Shown here: piece after piece, positions 1-8,615 of the stretch
Layout of the letters: each line of letters begins with the position of its first letter
Position numbering within the stretch: the stretch's first letter is position 1
From: Rhodobacterales bacterium
GTDB lineage: Bacteria > Pseudomonadota > Alphaproteobacteria > Rhodobacterales > Rhodobacteraceae
Assembly: GCA_025362795.1 (NCBI GenBank)
Contig: JANYFE010000030.1
Span: 33,394 to 97,393, forward strand
Length of the DNA stretch: 64,000 nt
Reading direction: 5' to 3'
Position numbers and translations under genes: made by a program
The notes under the pieces: model-generated
What the model was told of the DNA's origin: nothing
Database searches by the model: none
What the model saw: only the letters and a program-made list of their open reading frames with translations

Positions 1-564
1 TATGATCTGGTGCTGGCGCGTCTGACGGCGGTGGATGGCTACCGGGTTGGTGTTGGTTCGGTCATGCGGCCGGACGGGGTTGCGGTGACGCTGGACCGCG
101 CCAATCCGCTGGCGACATTGGGGCGGCTGGTGCAGGAGGATCTGTGCCTGCTGGAGCGGCAGGGCGACGAACATGTGCTGACAGGGGCGGTGCTGTGCTT
201 TCCGTCAAGCTGGTCACTGGCCGAAAAGCTGGGGCGGCCGCTGGGCAGCATTCATCGCACGGTCAAGACCTATGATCCTGAACTGGCGCGGCGGGTGCAG
301 CGGATGTTTGATGTGATCCGCGTCGGGCAACCGTTGTGGCGGATGAATGCGCTGATCTATGCCGACCCGGACCTGCACCAGCCGGGATACGAGGCCGCGC
401 CGCGCACCGAGCGCCGCACGGGCCGGTTTGTGCGGTCGGAGCGGCAGTGTTTCGTGCGGCTGCCCACGACCGGCGCGGTGCTGTTTGCGATCCACACCTA
501 TGTGGTGGCGCTGGAAAGTCTGAACGCGGCAGAGCGGGCCGCGCTGGAGACGGCGCGGCTGTAG
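1..564 (+). CDS. DUF3445 / heme-dependent oxidative N-demethylase alpha-like protein, 5' partial
   Basis: The reading frame is open at base 1 (Tyr-Asp-Leu precede a GTG at 10), so the true start lies left of the window and only the C-terminal 187 residues are visible. The segment has the features of DUF3445 proteins, a family annotated as heme-dependent oxidative N-demethylases: a LERQGDEHVLTGAVLCFP-type stretch, then SWSLAEKLGRPLGSIH, then the R-x-N-x-L motif in WRMNALIYADPDLHQP. Such enzymes act on small methylated amines. The next gene is convergent and 16 bases away. Family membership is well supported. The substrate is not known from this sequence. Confidence 0.75.
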   Translation, partial: YDLVLARLTAVDGYRVGVGSVMRPDGVAVTLDRANPLATLGRLVQEDLCLLERQGDEHVLTGAVLCFPSSWSLAEKLGRPLGSIHRTVKTYDPELARRVQRMFDVIRVGQPLWRMNALIYADPDLHQPGYEAAPRTERRTGRFVRSERQCFVRLPTTGAVLFAIHTYVVALESLNAAERAALETARL

Positions 565-580
565 CGCGGTTGCGGACGGG

Positions 581-1633
581 TCAGACCACGCCCGCCATCG
601 CGGCGACGGTTTGGCCGAAGGGCGTATGGGCCAGCGCGAACAGGGTGCCCGCGACGGCCATCGTCCGGGATGACAGGCGCATGTCTTCGCCTTTCAACAG
701 CGAATAGGTCATCACGGCGGCCCCGAGCGGCGACCAGACCAGAATCAGCGTCGCGTTCAGGCAATGGGCGGCCAGGCGCATTTGCGTGGAGTATTGCGGC
801 GAGGCATCGGGCTGGGTCGCGGCTTGTGCCGGGGCAGGCGGATACAGCGCAAGGCGCAGCCGTGCCAGTTCCGCATCGCGCGGCAACGGCAGGTCGGGCT
901 GGTCATTGGCGGCGACGGGTTGCGGCTTTGCCTGCTGCGTGTCCGGGATTGTAGCCGGCGTTGGCTGGGGGGGGGGCGGCGTGGCGTTGTGCTGTTTGGT
1001 ATTGCGCAGTTTGAGGGTCAACGGGTGGCCGTTCTGGGGGGAGGCGGCCACAGATTTTTCGCCGTCGGTTTGGACAGGAACGGGTGCGACGGTTGCGGGT
1101 GTGGCGACCGGGTGGGGGTGGAACACCTCTGGCGGGCGGTTCGATTGCCGGGCCTTGCTCCGGTCGGTTTTCAGGACCGCTTCAACGATGCTTTCGACCG
1201 GCGGCAAGACTGAGCTGAGATCTGGCAGCGTGTCAATCAGGTCGTCGACCAGTTCTGCGTCGATCATGCCTTCGACCTGACGCCAGATCACGGCCAGCGG
1301 CACGAACCGGTTCTGGATGCGTTCGACCAGCCGGCTGCACAGGATGTCATGTTCGCTGTCCAGCGTGCGCAGGGCGGACTGCGGTCCCGGCCCGACCGAC
1401 ACGGTCAGACAGCCATCAAGTTGCGGCGCGGCAAGATCGCTCCACCCCAGAAGGATGCGGGTTTCGGGCATGTCGAAATACACCAGATCATCGCAATCCC
1501 AGGTGATCTGGACAGCTTCACCGCGCAAACGGGACAAAACGGTTTCCAGTTCTGCCACAATACGCGCGAAATCCAACTGCCGCTCGTTCGGAAAGAGCAA
1601 CTGGGCAATCGTCGTAAGATCAAGGGTCATCAT
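581..1633 (-). CDS. Conserved hypothetical protein with C-terminal membrane segments
   Basis: I place the start at the ATG at 1633 (MMTLDLTTIAQLL) because an AGGAGA sequence lies about 7 bases upstream. A longer frame to 1753 lacks such a site and is Arg/Ser-rich. The product is 350 residues. The N-terminal ~170 residues look globular. Residues ~170-270 are rich in Pro, Ala and Gln and probably disordered. The last ~70 residues contain two hydrophobic stretches (LNATLILVWSPLGAAVMTY and MAVAGTLFALAHTPFG), consistent with a membrane hairpin. I do not recognise a named domain. It resembles lineage-specific roseobacter membrane-anchored proteins, but no function can be assigned. Confidence 0.6.
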   Translation of the reverse strand: MMTLDLTTIAQLLFPNERQLDFARIVAELETVLSRLRGEAVQITWDCDDLVYFDMPETRILLGWSDLAAPQLDGCLTVSVGPGPQSALRTLDSEHDILCSRLVERIQNRFVPLAVIWRQVEGMIDAELVDDLIDTLPDLSSVLPPVESIVEAVLKTDRSKARQSNRPPEVFHPHPVATPATVAPVPVQTDGEKSVAASPQNGHPLTLKLRNTKQHNATPPPPQPTPATIPDTQQAKPQPVAANDQPDLPLPRDAELARLRLALYPPAPAQAATQPDASPQYSTQMRLAAHCLNATLILVWSPLGAAVMTYSLLKGEDMRLSSRTMAVAGTLFALAHTPFGQTVAAMAGVV

Positions 1634-1815
1634 CGCGGTTCTCCTGCTCGGGTTACGCAACAATGCCTCTAGATTGTGGGCGGAAATGGAAACAACTGCG
1701 GTTTTTACAAGAAATTTACCATGGTCCTTGCTGCGTTTCCGCCACAAAGACAAAGGCTGTCACAGGCGTTATTGTTTCGCATGGCAGGGTTGGCGGGCTG
1801 CGATTGGCGGTGCGC

Positions 1816-2574
1816 TCAGGTCCAGTCGCGCAGATCACCACCGTCAAAGTGGAAAAATGCGGCTTTGACACAGCCATAGGGCAGGCACAGCCCGGTCAGC
1901 CCGAGCGCCAGAACGGCGACCGCAGTGCGCCAGATCTGGCCGGCGATTGCGCGGCGCAGGCGTTGCAGCGGTCCGGGGGACGGGGGCTGCAATGCAGGCG
2001 CATCGGCGCTGCGGCGATCCGGGCGGGCGGTGCCAGCGGTTTCGGTGATCAAAGCGCGAATGCTGCGCAGGGTGGGTTCGTCGCCGGGTGCCGCAAGTTT
2101 ATCCGACCTGTCGGCCAGTCGCGGGCGCGGCAAGCGGACCGGGGCGACGCCGGGCGGCACAAGACTTTGGGCGAAGTCCGGGCGGATCAGATTGGGGTAA
2201 GCGATCGGGTCGTCGGGGAGGGGGCTGGGCAGCACCTTTTCGCGTGCGTCGGACAGCAACCGCGATGCGGCGGCAAGGCCGTTGCCCACCGACTGGTGAG
2301 AGGGCACCAGCGCTGCGCCGCGGCCCATCCAACCCAGATCGGGGCGGCGTTCGCCAGCCAGCACCGACTGGCCATAGCGCAGGGTCGAGGCCGCGCCGTC
2401 GTCCAGCATAGGTGCCAGATTGCGGCGGGTGATGGTCAGGCTGACCCTGGCCCAGGCGCGCAGGTCAAACCGTGGCTGCTGGCGCCCCTCGACCCAGATT
2501 TTCGGGCGCGGTTCGGGGGTAGAGCCGGACAGGCCGGGCGGGCGCGGTTTTGGACCACGGTGGAGAATGGGCAT
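1816..2574 (-). CDS. Conserved hypothetical protein with single C-terminal transmembrane helix
   Basis: This is a 252-residue frame with coherent composition. The N-terminal half has a WVEGRQQPRFDLRAWARVSLT segment. A Pro-rich middle follows, and near the C-terminus a single hydrophobic helix (AVAVLALGLTGLCLPYG) precedes a short tail. That layout suggests a tail-anchored membrane protein. The strand opposite carries a long shadow frame joined to the downstream protease. I prefer the minus strand because of the helix and the normal amino-acid balance. It lies between the 581-1633 gene on the same strand and the divergent protease gene. No known family was recognised. Confidence 0.5.
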   Translation of the reverse strand: MPILHRGPKPRPPGLSGSTPEPRPKIWVEGRQQPRFDLRAWARVSLTITRRNLAPMLDDGAASTLRYGQSVLAGERRPDLGWMGRGAALVPSHQSVGNGLAAASRLLSDAREKVLPSPLPDDPIAYPNLIRPDFAQSLVPPGVAPVRLPRPRLADRSDKLAAPGDEPTLRSIRALITETAGTARPDRRSADAPALQPPSPGPLQRLRRAIAGQIWRTAVAVLALGLTGLCLPYGCVKAAFFHFDGGDLRDWT

Positions 2575-2727
2575 GAATTTGCTCCGCTGGAATGTGGCCA
2601 GTATAGTCGGAAACGTGGCGGGGGCGCGGCCGAAGCGTGGCGGCCGCAGGGCGAGAAGTGTGGAAACCGGGGCGTTGACAGCGTCGCGGGCAGCGGCCTA
2701 GCTGCGGTTCAGGCAACGGGAGGCGCG

Positions 2728-3474
2728 ATGGGCCGGACTGGACAAAGATGCGCGGCGCTGATGCTGCTGGCGCTGGCCTGGCCCCTGGCCGCGGGAAGCG
2801 AGGGCGTGGTGATCGGCGCCGAGGCGGCGGCGCGTTGGCGGGCGGTCGGATCCTTGACGGTCGCAGGGCACCGGGTCTGTTCGGCCGCGCTGATTTCGGA
2901 CCACGAGGCGATCACGGCGGCGCATTGCGTGGTCAACCGGCAAACCGGCTTGCGCACCCCGGCGGCGGCGCTGCACCTGGTTCTGGGGCAAACGGCGGCA
3001 GGTCAGGCTGCGGTGCGCGGGGTTGTGGCCAGTGCCGTCTTGCCCGATTATCTGGCCAGCCGGGCGGAGGGCGGACTTGGTAATCTGGTCTATGATACGG
3101 CGCTACTGGTTCTGGATGCGCCGGTCAGCGCCGGCGAGGCCATGCCGCTTGAGGTGGTCGACTGGCCAAAACCGGTCGGCGACTTTGTCGATATCCTGGG
3201 CTATGAGAAGGCCGGGCCGGATGCCGTCACCCTGCGCGAGGGCTGCACCGCGCTGGACAGTCTGGACGGGGTCACGACGGTCAATTGCGCCGTTGTTGCG
3301 GGATTGTCGGGTGCGCCGGTGCTGCTGAACGCCTATCCGGACGCGCCGCCGATCCTGGTTGCCACCGTGTCGTCGCGCAGCATGGGGGCGGCAACATCGC
3401 TGACCTTTGTGGTGACGGTTGCGCCGCGACTGGCGGCGTTGCGGGCACTGATCCTGAACGAAACCCCGCAATAG
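2728..3474 (+). CDS. Secreted trypsin-like (S1 family) serine peptidase
   Basis: The start is the ATG at 2728, preceded by GGGAGG at 2718-2723. The first ~23 residues (basic MGRTGQR, then CAALMLLALAWPLAAGS) form a signal peptide, so the 248-residue protein is exported. The catalytic triad of chymotrypsin-fold peptidases is visible: His in ITAAHCVV, Asp in YDTALLVLD, and Ser in AGLSGAPV. The family usually has GDSGGP or GNSGGP around the serine; GLSGAP is a divergent form often seen in periplasmic bacterial members. Several Cys residues could form disulfides. The physiological substrate is unknown. It runs divergently from the hypothetical membrane protein to its left. Confidence 0.8.
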   Translation: MGRTGQRCAALMLLALAWPLAAGSEGVVIGAEAAARWRAVGSLTVAGHRVCSAALISDHEAITAAHCVVNRQTGLRTPAAALHLVLGQTAAGQAAVRGVVASAVLPDYLASRAEGGLGNLVYDTALLVLDAPVSAGEAMPLEVVDWPKPVGDFVDILGYEKAGPDAVTLREGCTALDSLDGVTTVNCAVVAGLSGAPVLLNAYPDAPPILVATVSSRSMGAATSLTFVVTVAPRLAALRALILNETPQ

Positions 3475-3476
3475 CC

Positions 3477-3944
3477 GGTTCGGTGACTGTCACGCGCACG
3501 GGTGTGGTGTGTGGGCATTCCTGCGGTGTTTTGTGCAGCGGCATCGGGCTTGCCATTTTGCGGAATGACGGGCGGATGACCTGTGCGGCCGATGCGATTG
3601 AGAGTTTTGCCAACACTGCGATGGTTCTGACGAACACCGGGCACGTCACCAGTGGGTTTAGGGATGGTGTGCATGCCAACGTCATAGAGCGTGTCCAGAT
3701 TGCCAATTCGGGCAGGATGGATGGGTTCGAATTTGCCATCAACACGCTGGGGACAGGTGCGTGCGATGTCGCCGAAAAGCTGGATCTGACCGCGTTTGGC
3801 TATGCCAGTCTGGCGGTGTTGGCGGCGGATGCGACCAACAGCGGTCTGGGGCTGGTCTTTGATTTTTCGCACGGCGGCGGCGGAAGTTTGACGGATGCGG
3901 GCCTGACACTCGCCATGCTGTCGGCGGTGGATGTAACGCTGTAG
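3477..3944 (+). pseudogene. Remnant of an RTX / repeat-rich secreted calcium-binding protein
   Basis: Directly after the protease stop a frame stays open for ~155 codons without a convincing start codon or ribosome-binding site. The translation looks like the tail of a repeat-rich secreted protein: alternating short motifs (NTGHVTSGFRDGVHA, IANSGRMDGFEFAINTLG), then KLDLTAFGYASLAVL, a Gly-rich VFDFSHGGGGSLTD and a final LTLAMLSAVDVTL. The last elements match the end of RTX proteins (a 'DLSAFGF...DFGGGDTLTL.G.TLAQL...D' pattern). I read it as a truncated leftover of a larger gene. A real small protein in another frame cannot be excluded. Confidence 0.4.
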
Positions 3945-3955
3945 GGCAAGGACAA

Positions 3956-3981
3956 GGGGCGCAACCCTGCGGTTGCGCCCC
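3956..3981 (-). terminator. Stem-loop between RTX remnant and glnA
   Basis: Bases 3956-3966 pair perfectly with 3971-3981 (11 bp, GGGGCGCAACC) around a 4-base loop. It follows the glnA stop on the minus strand. The downstream T tract is weak (TTGTCC), so it may terminate inefficiently or act in both directions. Confidence 0.6.
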
Positions 3982-4005
3982 TGTCTTTGGAACCATCCGG
4001 CCTGA

Positions 4006-5418
4006 TCAGCAGGAATAGTACATCTGATACTCGATCGGGTGCGGGGTGTGTTCGAAGGCGTAAACCTCTTCCCACTTCAGCGCCATGTAGCTTTCCAGCA
4101 TGTCGCGGGTGAAGACATCGCCCGAACACAGGAAGTCCATGTCCTTTTCCAGTTCCTGCAACGCTTCGCGCAGGGAACCGCACACGGTCGGGATCGCGGC
4201 CAGTTCTTCGGGCGGCAGATCGTACAGATCCTTGTCCGAGGCCGGGCCGGGGTCGATCTTGTTCTTGATGCCGTCAAGACCGGCCATCATCAGCGCCGCA
4301 AACGCCAGATAGGGGTTGGCTGCCGGATCGGGGAAGCGGGCCTCGACCCGTTTGGCTTTCGGCGATTCGGTCCACGGAATACGGACGCAGCCCGACCGGT
4401 TGCGGGCGGAATAGGCGCGCAGAACCGGGGCTTCGAAGCCGGGGATCAGGCGTTTGTAGCTGTTGGTCGCCGGGTTGGTGATCGCGTTCAACGCCTTGGC
4501 ATGCAGCAGGATGCCGCCGATGAACCACAGCGCTTCCTGGCTGAGATCGGCGTATTTGTCGCCTGCGAAGATCGGCTTGCCGCCCTTCCAGATCGACATG
4601 TTGACATGCATGCCTGAACCGTTGTCGCCCTTGATCGGTTTGGGCATGAAGGTCACGGTCTTGCCATAGGCGGCCGCGACGTTGTGGATCACATACTTGT
4701 ACTTCTGCATGTTGTCGGCTTGCTCGACGAGGCCACCGAAAACCATGCCGAGTTCGTGCTGCGCCGTCGCCACTTCGTGGTGGTGCTTGTCGACCTTGAT
4801 GCCCATCCGCTTCATCGTCGACAGCATTTCGCCGCGCAGATCATGCGCCGAGTCCATCGGGTTGACCGGGAAATAGCCGCCCTTGTAGCCGGGGCGGTGC
4901 CCGAGGTTGCCGCCTTCAAACGTGGTGTCGGTGTTCCAGGCGGCGTCTTCGGCGTCGATCTGGTAGGACACTTTGTTCGGGCTGATCTGATAGCGCACGT
5001 CGTCGAAGATGAAGAATTCAGCTTCGGGCCCGAAATAGGCCGCGTCGCCGATGCCGGAAGATTTGAGATAGGCCTCGGCTTTCAGCGCGATCTGGCGCGG
5101 ACACCGGTCATAGGCTTCGTTGGTGTCGGGTTCGACCACGTTGCAATGCACGCACAGGGTTTTCTCGGCGTAGAACGGGTCCATGTAGACTGACGCGGCG
5201 TCGGGCATGAGTTTCATGTCGGACTGGTCAATCGACTTCCAGCCCTGGATCGACGAGCCGTCGAACATGAAGCCTTCTTCGAAGAAATCTTCATCGACCA
5301 GATCGGCAATCAGCGTGACGTGCTGAAGTTTGCCTTTGGGGTCGGTAAAGCGGATGTCGACATATTCGACCTCCTCGTCCTTGATCAGTTTCAGAGCATC
5401 GCTGACTGCGCTCATCAT
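4006..5418 (-). CDS. glnA: Glutamine synthetase, type I (GSI-beta)
   Basis: Catalyses ATP-dependent condensation of ammonium and glutamate to glutamine, the main nitrogen assimilation step, as a cytoplasmic dodecamer. The 470-residue length is standard for GSI. Visible motifs are [10 protein letters not shown] near the N-terminus, the metal-binding [12 protein letters not shown], the ATP-binding [14 protein letters not shown], and [13 protein letters not shown]. The adenylylation loop [11 protein letters not shown] contains the target Tyr, so activity should be controlled by GlnE-type adenylylation in response to PII. Two ATGs (5418 and 5415) are possible starts. It lies 98 bases downstream of glnB on the same strand, the common glnB-glnA operon. 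Confidence 0.98.
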   Translation of the reverse strand: MMSAVSDALKLIKDEEVEYVDIRFTDPKGKLQHVTLIADLVDEDFFEEGFMFDGSSIQGWKSIDQSDMKLMPDAASVYMDPFYAEKTLCVHCNVVEPDTNEAYDRCPRQIALKAEAYLKSSGIGDAAYFGPEAEFFIFDDVRYQISPNKVSYQIDAEDAAWNTDTTFEGGNLGHRPGYKGGYFPVNPMDSAHDLRGEMLSTMKRMGIKVDKHHHEVATAQHELGMVFGGLVEQADNMQKYKYVIHNVAAAYGKTVTFMPKPIKGDNGSGMHVNMSIWKGGKPIFAGDKYADLSQEALWFIGGILLHAKALNAITNPATNSYKRLIPGFEAPVLRAYSARNRSGCVRIPWTESPKAKRVEARFPDPAANPYLAFAALMMAGLDGIKNKIDPGPASDKDLYDLPPEELAAIPTVCGSLREALQELEKDMDFLCSGDVFTRDMLESYMALKWEEVYAFEHTPHPIEYQMYYSC

Positions 5419-5516
5419 GCTGCCTTTCGATTTGGGTTTAGGTTGCGTAGCGTGGGGTCAATCTTTGGTGGTCGCGCTTCTTGTCCGAAAACCGGTTCCC
5501 ACTTTTCGGGAAGCGC

Positions 5517-5897
<381 letters not shown>

Positions 5898-6026
5898 TCA
5901 CTTAGACGGCGGAGGGACAATCGGCTAGGGTCAGGATGCGGTGCTGCGGGGCGGGATTCTGCAGGTGCTGCGTGGTTTTTGTGCGATGCGCCTAAATGTT
6001 GGGCTGTTTGCAAAAGTGGAGCGAAA

Positions 6027-7676
6027 ATGACCGAATTGCTGACCGCCGCACAGATGCGCGCCATCGAGGCCGCCGCGATTGCCAGCGGCGAAGTGACCGG
6101 GCTGGCGTTGATGGAGCGGGCCGGACGGGGCGTGGTCGAGGCGGTGTTCGAGGAATGGCCGGAGCTGCGGGCCGGGTCGTTCCGGGCGGTGGTGCTGTGC
6201 GGCCCGGGGAACAATGGCGGCGACGGGTTCGTGGTGGCAAGGGTGCTGCGCGAGTGGGGGTGGGAGGTGGAGGTGTTCCTGTATGGGGACGCTGACCGGC
6301 TGCCGCCGGATGCGCGGGTGAATTATGAGCGTTGGATGGGGATGGGGGAGGTGGGGACCATCGGTCAATCCGACGAGGCCACGCCATTCACCACGTTTCC
6401 TATTGGAAAACCACATGATGTGGTGGTTGATGCCCTGTTCGGCATCGGCCTGTCACGGCCATTGAGTTTTCATGAAGGGCTAGGTCGCCTGCTTCCGGCA
6501 TGGGACCTGCGGCTCGATCAGGACTGCCCGAAGGTCGTGGCGATTGACGTCCCCTCTGGTCTGGATGCTGACAGCGCCCATGATGATGAAAAGTCAGATG
6601 GCCTTTGGGCACACCTGACCGTAACTTTTCATCGCAAGAAGATTTGTCATGTCCTGCGGCAAGGGGCGTTTCTTTGCGGAAAATTGGTCGTGAAGGACAT
6701 CGGGCTGGAGGCGAGAAAGAGCGACATCGTTCAACAAATGCACAGATTTCACCAGGATCGGATTTCGATCTGTCATGAAGTCGTGATGCCGGGTCATTTG
6801 GGTAAATCGGATCCTTTCGGCAGGGACAGCCACAAATTCACTCACGGCCACGCCCTCATCCTGTCCGGTGGTCCCGGTCATGGGGGTGCTGCGCGGATGG
6901 CGGCGCGGGGGGCGCTCAGGGTCGGGGCGGGGCTGGTGACGCTGGGCTGCGCGGCGGAGGCTATTCCTGAAAATGCGGCGCGGCTGGATGCGGTGATGTT
7001 GCGCGTGGTGGAGGGGGGCGAGGCGCTGCGGGAGGTTCTGACGGATGCGCGGATGAATGCTGTGTGCATCGGGCCGGGACTGGGGTTGGATTTGCGGGCG
7101 GCGGAATTGGTGCGGGTGGCGTTGGGATGGCGGGGTGAACCCCGCCCTACGGTAGGGCGGGGTTCACCCCGCCGACCCACTGTGCTGGATGCGGATGCCC
7201 TGACACTGATCTCGCGCGATCCCGCGTTGTTTGCGCTGTTGCATGAGGGCTGTGTTTTGACGCCGCATGGTGGCGAGTTTGCGCGGCTGTTCCCGGATAT
7301 CGCGGCGAAGCTGGAGGCCGTGGCGGTTTCCGGTCCGGCCTATTCCAAGGTCGATGCGACGCGGCAGGCGGCGGCGCGGGCGGGGTGTGTGGTGTTGTAC
7401 AAGGGGGCGGATACTGTGATCGCCAGCCCTGACGGTACCTGTGCCATCAATTCCGCCACCTATGACCGCGCGGCACCCTGGCTGGCCACCGCGGGATCGG
7501 GGGATGTGCTGGCGGGGTTCATCACCGGGCTTTTGGCGCGGGGATTTGCCCCGATGCAGGCGGCGGAGACGGCGGCCTGGCTGCATGTCGAATGCGCCCG
7601 CAGCTTTGGGCCAGGGTTGATTGCGGAAGATTTGGTCGAGGCATTGCCAAAGGTGTTTCGGGCGATTGGCGTGTAG
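6027..7676 (+). CDS. nnr: Bifunctional NAD(P)H-hydrate epimerase / ADP-dependent NAD(P)HX dehydratase
   Basis: Repairs damaged hydrated NAD(P)H. The N-terminal YjeF_N domain (residues ~1-215) epimerises NAD(P)HX; its signature GPGNNGGDGFVVAR is clear. The C-terminal carbohydrate-kinase-like domain (~270-549) dehydrates the S form; GGPGHGGAARMAARGALRVGAG and TAGSGDVLAGFITGLLA are visible. Start is ATG 6027 after GTGGAG. Residues ~368-383 are encoded by a perfect 45-bp palindrome that belongs to a dispersed repeat, inserted in frame between ELVRVALG and TVLDADAL. The TAG stop codon is itself part of a second repeat copy. The interdomain part (roughly bases 6360-6840) is less GC-rich than the flanks. 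The enzyme may still be functional because the insertion falls in a loop. Confidence 0.93.
   Translation: MTELLTAAQMRAIEAAAIASGEVTGLALMERAGRGVVEAVFEEWPELRAGSFRAVVLCGPGNNGGDGFVVARVLREWGWEVEVFLYGDADRLPPDARVNYERWMGMGEVGTIGQSDEATPFTTFPIGKPHDVVVDALFGIGLSRPLSFHEGLGRLLPAWDLRLDQDCPKVVAIDVPSGLDADSAHDDEKSDGLWAHLTVTFHRKKICHVLRQGAFLCGKLVVKDIGLEARKSDIVQQMHRFHQDRISICHEVVMPGHLGKSDPFGRDSHKFTHGHALILSGGPGHGGAARMAARGALRVGAGLVTLGCAAEAIPENAARLDAVMLRVVEGGEALREVLTDARMNAVCIGPGLGLDLRAAELVRVALGWRGEPRPTVGRGSPRRPTVLDADALTLISRDPALFALLHEGCVLTPHGGEFARLFPDIAAKLEAVAVSGPAYSKVDATRQAAARAGCVVLYKGADTVIASPDGTCAINSATYDRAAPWLATAGSGDVLAGFITGLLARGFAPMQAAETAAWLHVECARSFGPGLIAEDLVEALPKVFRAIGV
7129..7173. repeat. 45-bp perfect palindrome of a dispersed repeat, inside nnr
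   Basis: Left arm 7129-7150 and right arm 7152-7173 are perfect 22-bp reverse complements around a single base. Each arm starts from a smaller hairpin, GGCGGGG-TGAA-CCCCGCC. The same 22-base unit occurs twice more at 7673-7729. Being 45 bp (15 codons) without a stop in this frame, it is read through by nnr. Confidence 0.9.
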
Positions 7677-7729
7677 GGCGGGGTTCACGCCGCCACATAT
7701 GCCAAATGGCGGGGTGAACCCCGCCCTAC
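7673..7729. repeat. Second inverted pair of the dispersed repeat, at the nnr stop codon
   Basis: Bases 7673-7694 (one mismatch) and 7708-7729 (exact) are inverted copies of the same 22-base unit found inside nnr, separated by a 13-base spacer. The TAG stop of nnr (7674-7676) lies inside the left copy. The pair could also serve as an mRNA 3'-end hairpin. Confidence 0.85.
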
Positions 7730-7789
7730 GGCCAAACCTTAACGCCCGGTTAAAATCGCTGAGTCTAACCCATTGATATTGTTTACTGT

Positions 7790-7814
7790 GAAAAACGGTC
7801 CTGATCTGGACCGT
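7790..7814 (-). terminator. Rho-independent terminator of the Hint-domain gene
   Basis: ACGGTCC (7795-7801) pairs with GGACCGT (7808-7814) around a 6-base loop. On the minus strand the stem is followed by five T's, and it begins right at the stop codon of the Hint gene. Confidence 0.75.
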
Positions 7815-8287
7815 CAGACCTGAACGGTCAGCGCCGCGCAGGCAAGTTCGAGGCCGCCGGCGTAGATCACCGCATCCTCGTCGAAGGACAGCGTGAACAG
7901 GCGGGCTTCGACCAAGGTTTCAGCCCGGATGTATTCGCCATCTGCAAGCCGGGCGGCGGGGATCAGTGCGGTGGCAGTGCCGAACATTGCCTTGGCGCGC
8001 CAGTCGCGGATCAGGATGTGTTGCGCTGCGGAAACCGTGATGTCTTCCGCCGGGCGGTCGACGCCCAGCGTGGCATGGCCGATCTGGATGACACGGGCGT
8101 TTTGCACGACGCTGACTTCGACCTGGCGCAGGCTGCGGGCACCGGCGCGGGTCAGGATGCGGTCACCGGGTTGCAGGAATTCGACGGGCAACTCACCCTC
8201 CAGCGTCAGAACCGGGGTTCCGGCCAGCACCGCTTGCAAGGGCAGGTCAGACGAACGCGCGTCGTGATGAAGTACCGGCTGGGTCAT
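7814..8287 (-). CDS. Hint-domain (Hedgehog/intein-type) protein
   Basis: A 157-residue protein starting at ATG 8287 (MTQPVLHHDARSS), with GAGAG upstream. It has the Hint_2 pattern common in Rhodobacterales: LAGTPVLTLEGELPVEFLQPGDRILTR at residues ~22-48, a central ARVIQIGHATLG, then SAAQHILIRD, with the conserved His of the 'QHILI' element. The usual nucleophilic Cys/Ser at the start of the Hint fold is replaced (VLAGT), so self-splicing is doubtful. In roseobacters such domains often occur at the ends of RTX or secreted proteins; here it stands alone. Role unknown. Confidence 0.7.
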   Translation of the reverse strand: MTQPVLHHDARSSDLPLQAVLAGTPVLTLEGELPVEFLQPGDRILTRAGARSLRQVEVSVVQNARVIQIGHATLGVDRPAEDITVSAAQHILIRDWRAKAMFGTATALIPAARLADGEYIRAETLVEARLFTLSFDEDAVIYAGGLELACAALTVQV

Positions 8288-8506
8288 GATCGCGCTCTCA
8301 CGTGGTTGCCTGCTGTCTTTTCTAGCGAAGAATGTGGCAAGATTGGGTTGGACGGTAGCCTTTTTGGCGACATCGCCCCGGATCGGCGTCCTGCCGCCGC
8401 ACATGCTTTTCCTGTGGCTTCCCCGACGGGCCTTTGTTAGAAGGGCGCGGATTTGCGGGACTTGGTCAGCCTGCCTTCGGGCGGGATGGGTGGGTTTTGT
8501 TCATAT

Positions 8507-8591
8507 GCGGGTGTGGCGAAATTGGCAGACGCACCAGATTTAGGTTCTGGCGCCGCGAGGCGTGGGGGTTCAAGTCCCTCCACCCGCACCA
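8507..8591 (+). tRNA. tRNA-Leu (anticodon UAG)
   Basis: Acceptor arms GCGGGTG (8507-8513) and CACCCGC (8581-8587) pair, followed by A and an encoded CCA (8589-8591). The anticodon stem CCAGA/TCTGG encloses the loop TTTAGGT, with anticodon TAG at 8541-8543. The long variable arm (GCGCCGCGAGGCGT region) marks a type II tRNA, as expected for Leu. The T-arm GGGGG-TTCAAGT-CCCTC is standard. It reads CUA and possibly other CUN codons. Confidence 0.97.
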
Positions 8592-8615
8592 GATTGGGAT
8601 GAGAAGGACGACAAA

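Noticed and set aside
1663..2727. Extension of the protease frame upstream of 2728
   Set aside because: The upstream part is compositionally odd, antisense to the 1816-2574 gene, and the signal peptide and ribosome-binding site mark 2728 as the start.
7739..7753. TTAA-N7-TTAA, a second CtrA-like site
   Set aside because: It lacks the final C and lies between two convergent gene ends with no promoter to control; likely chance.
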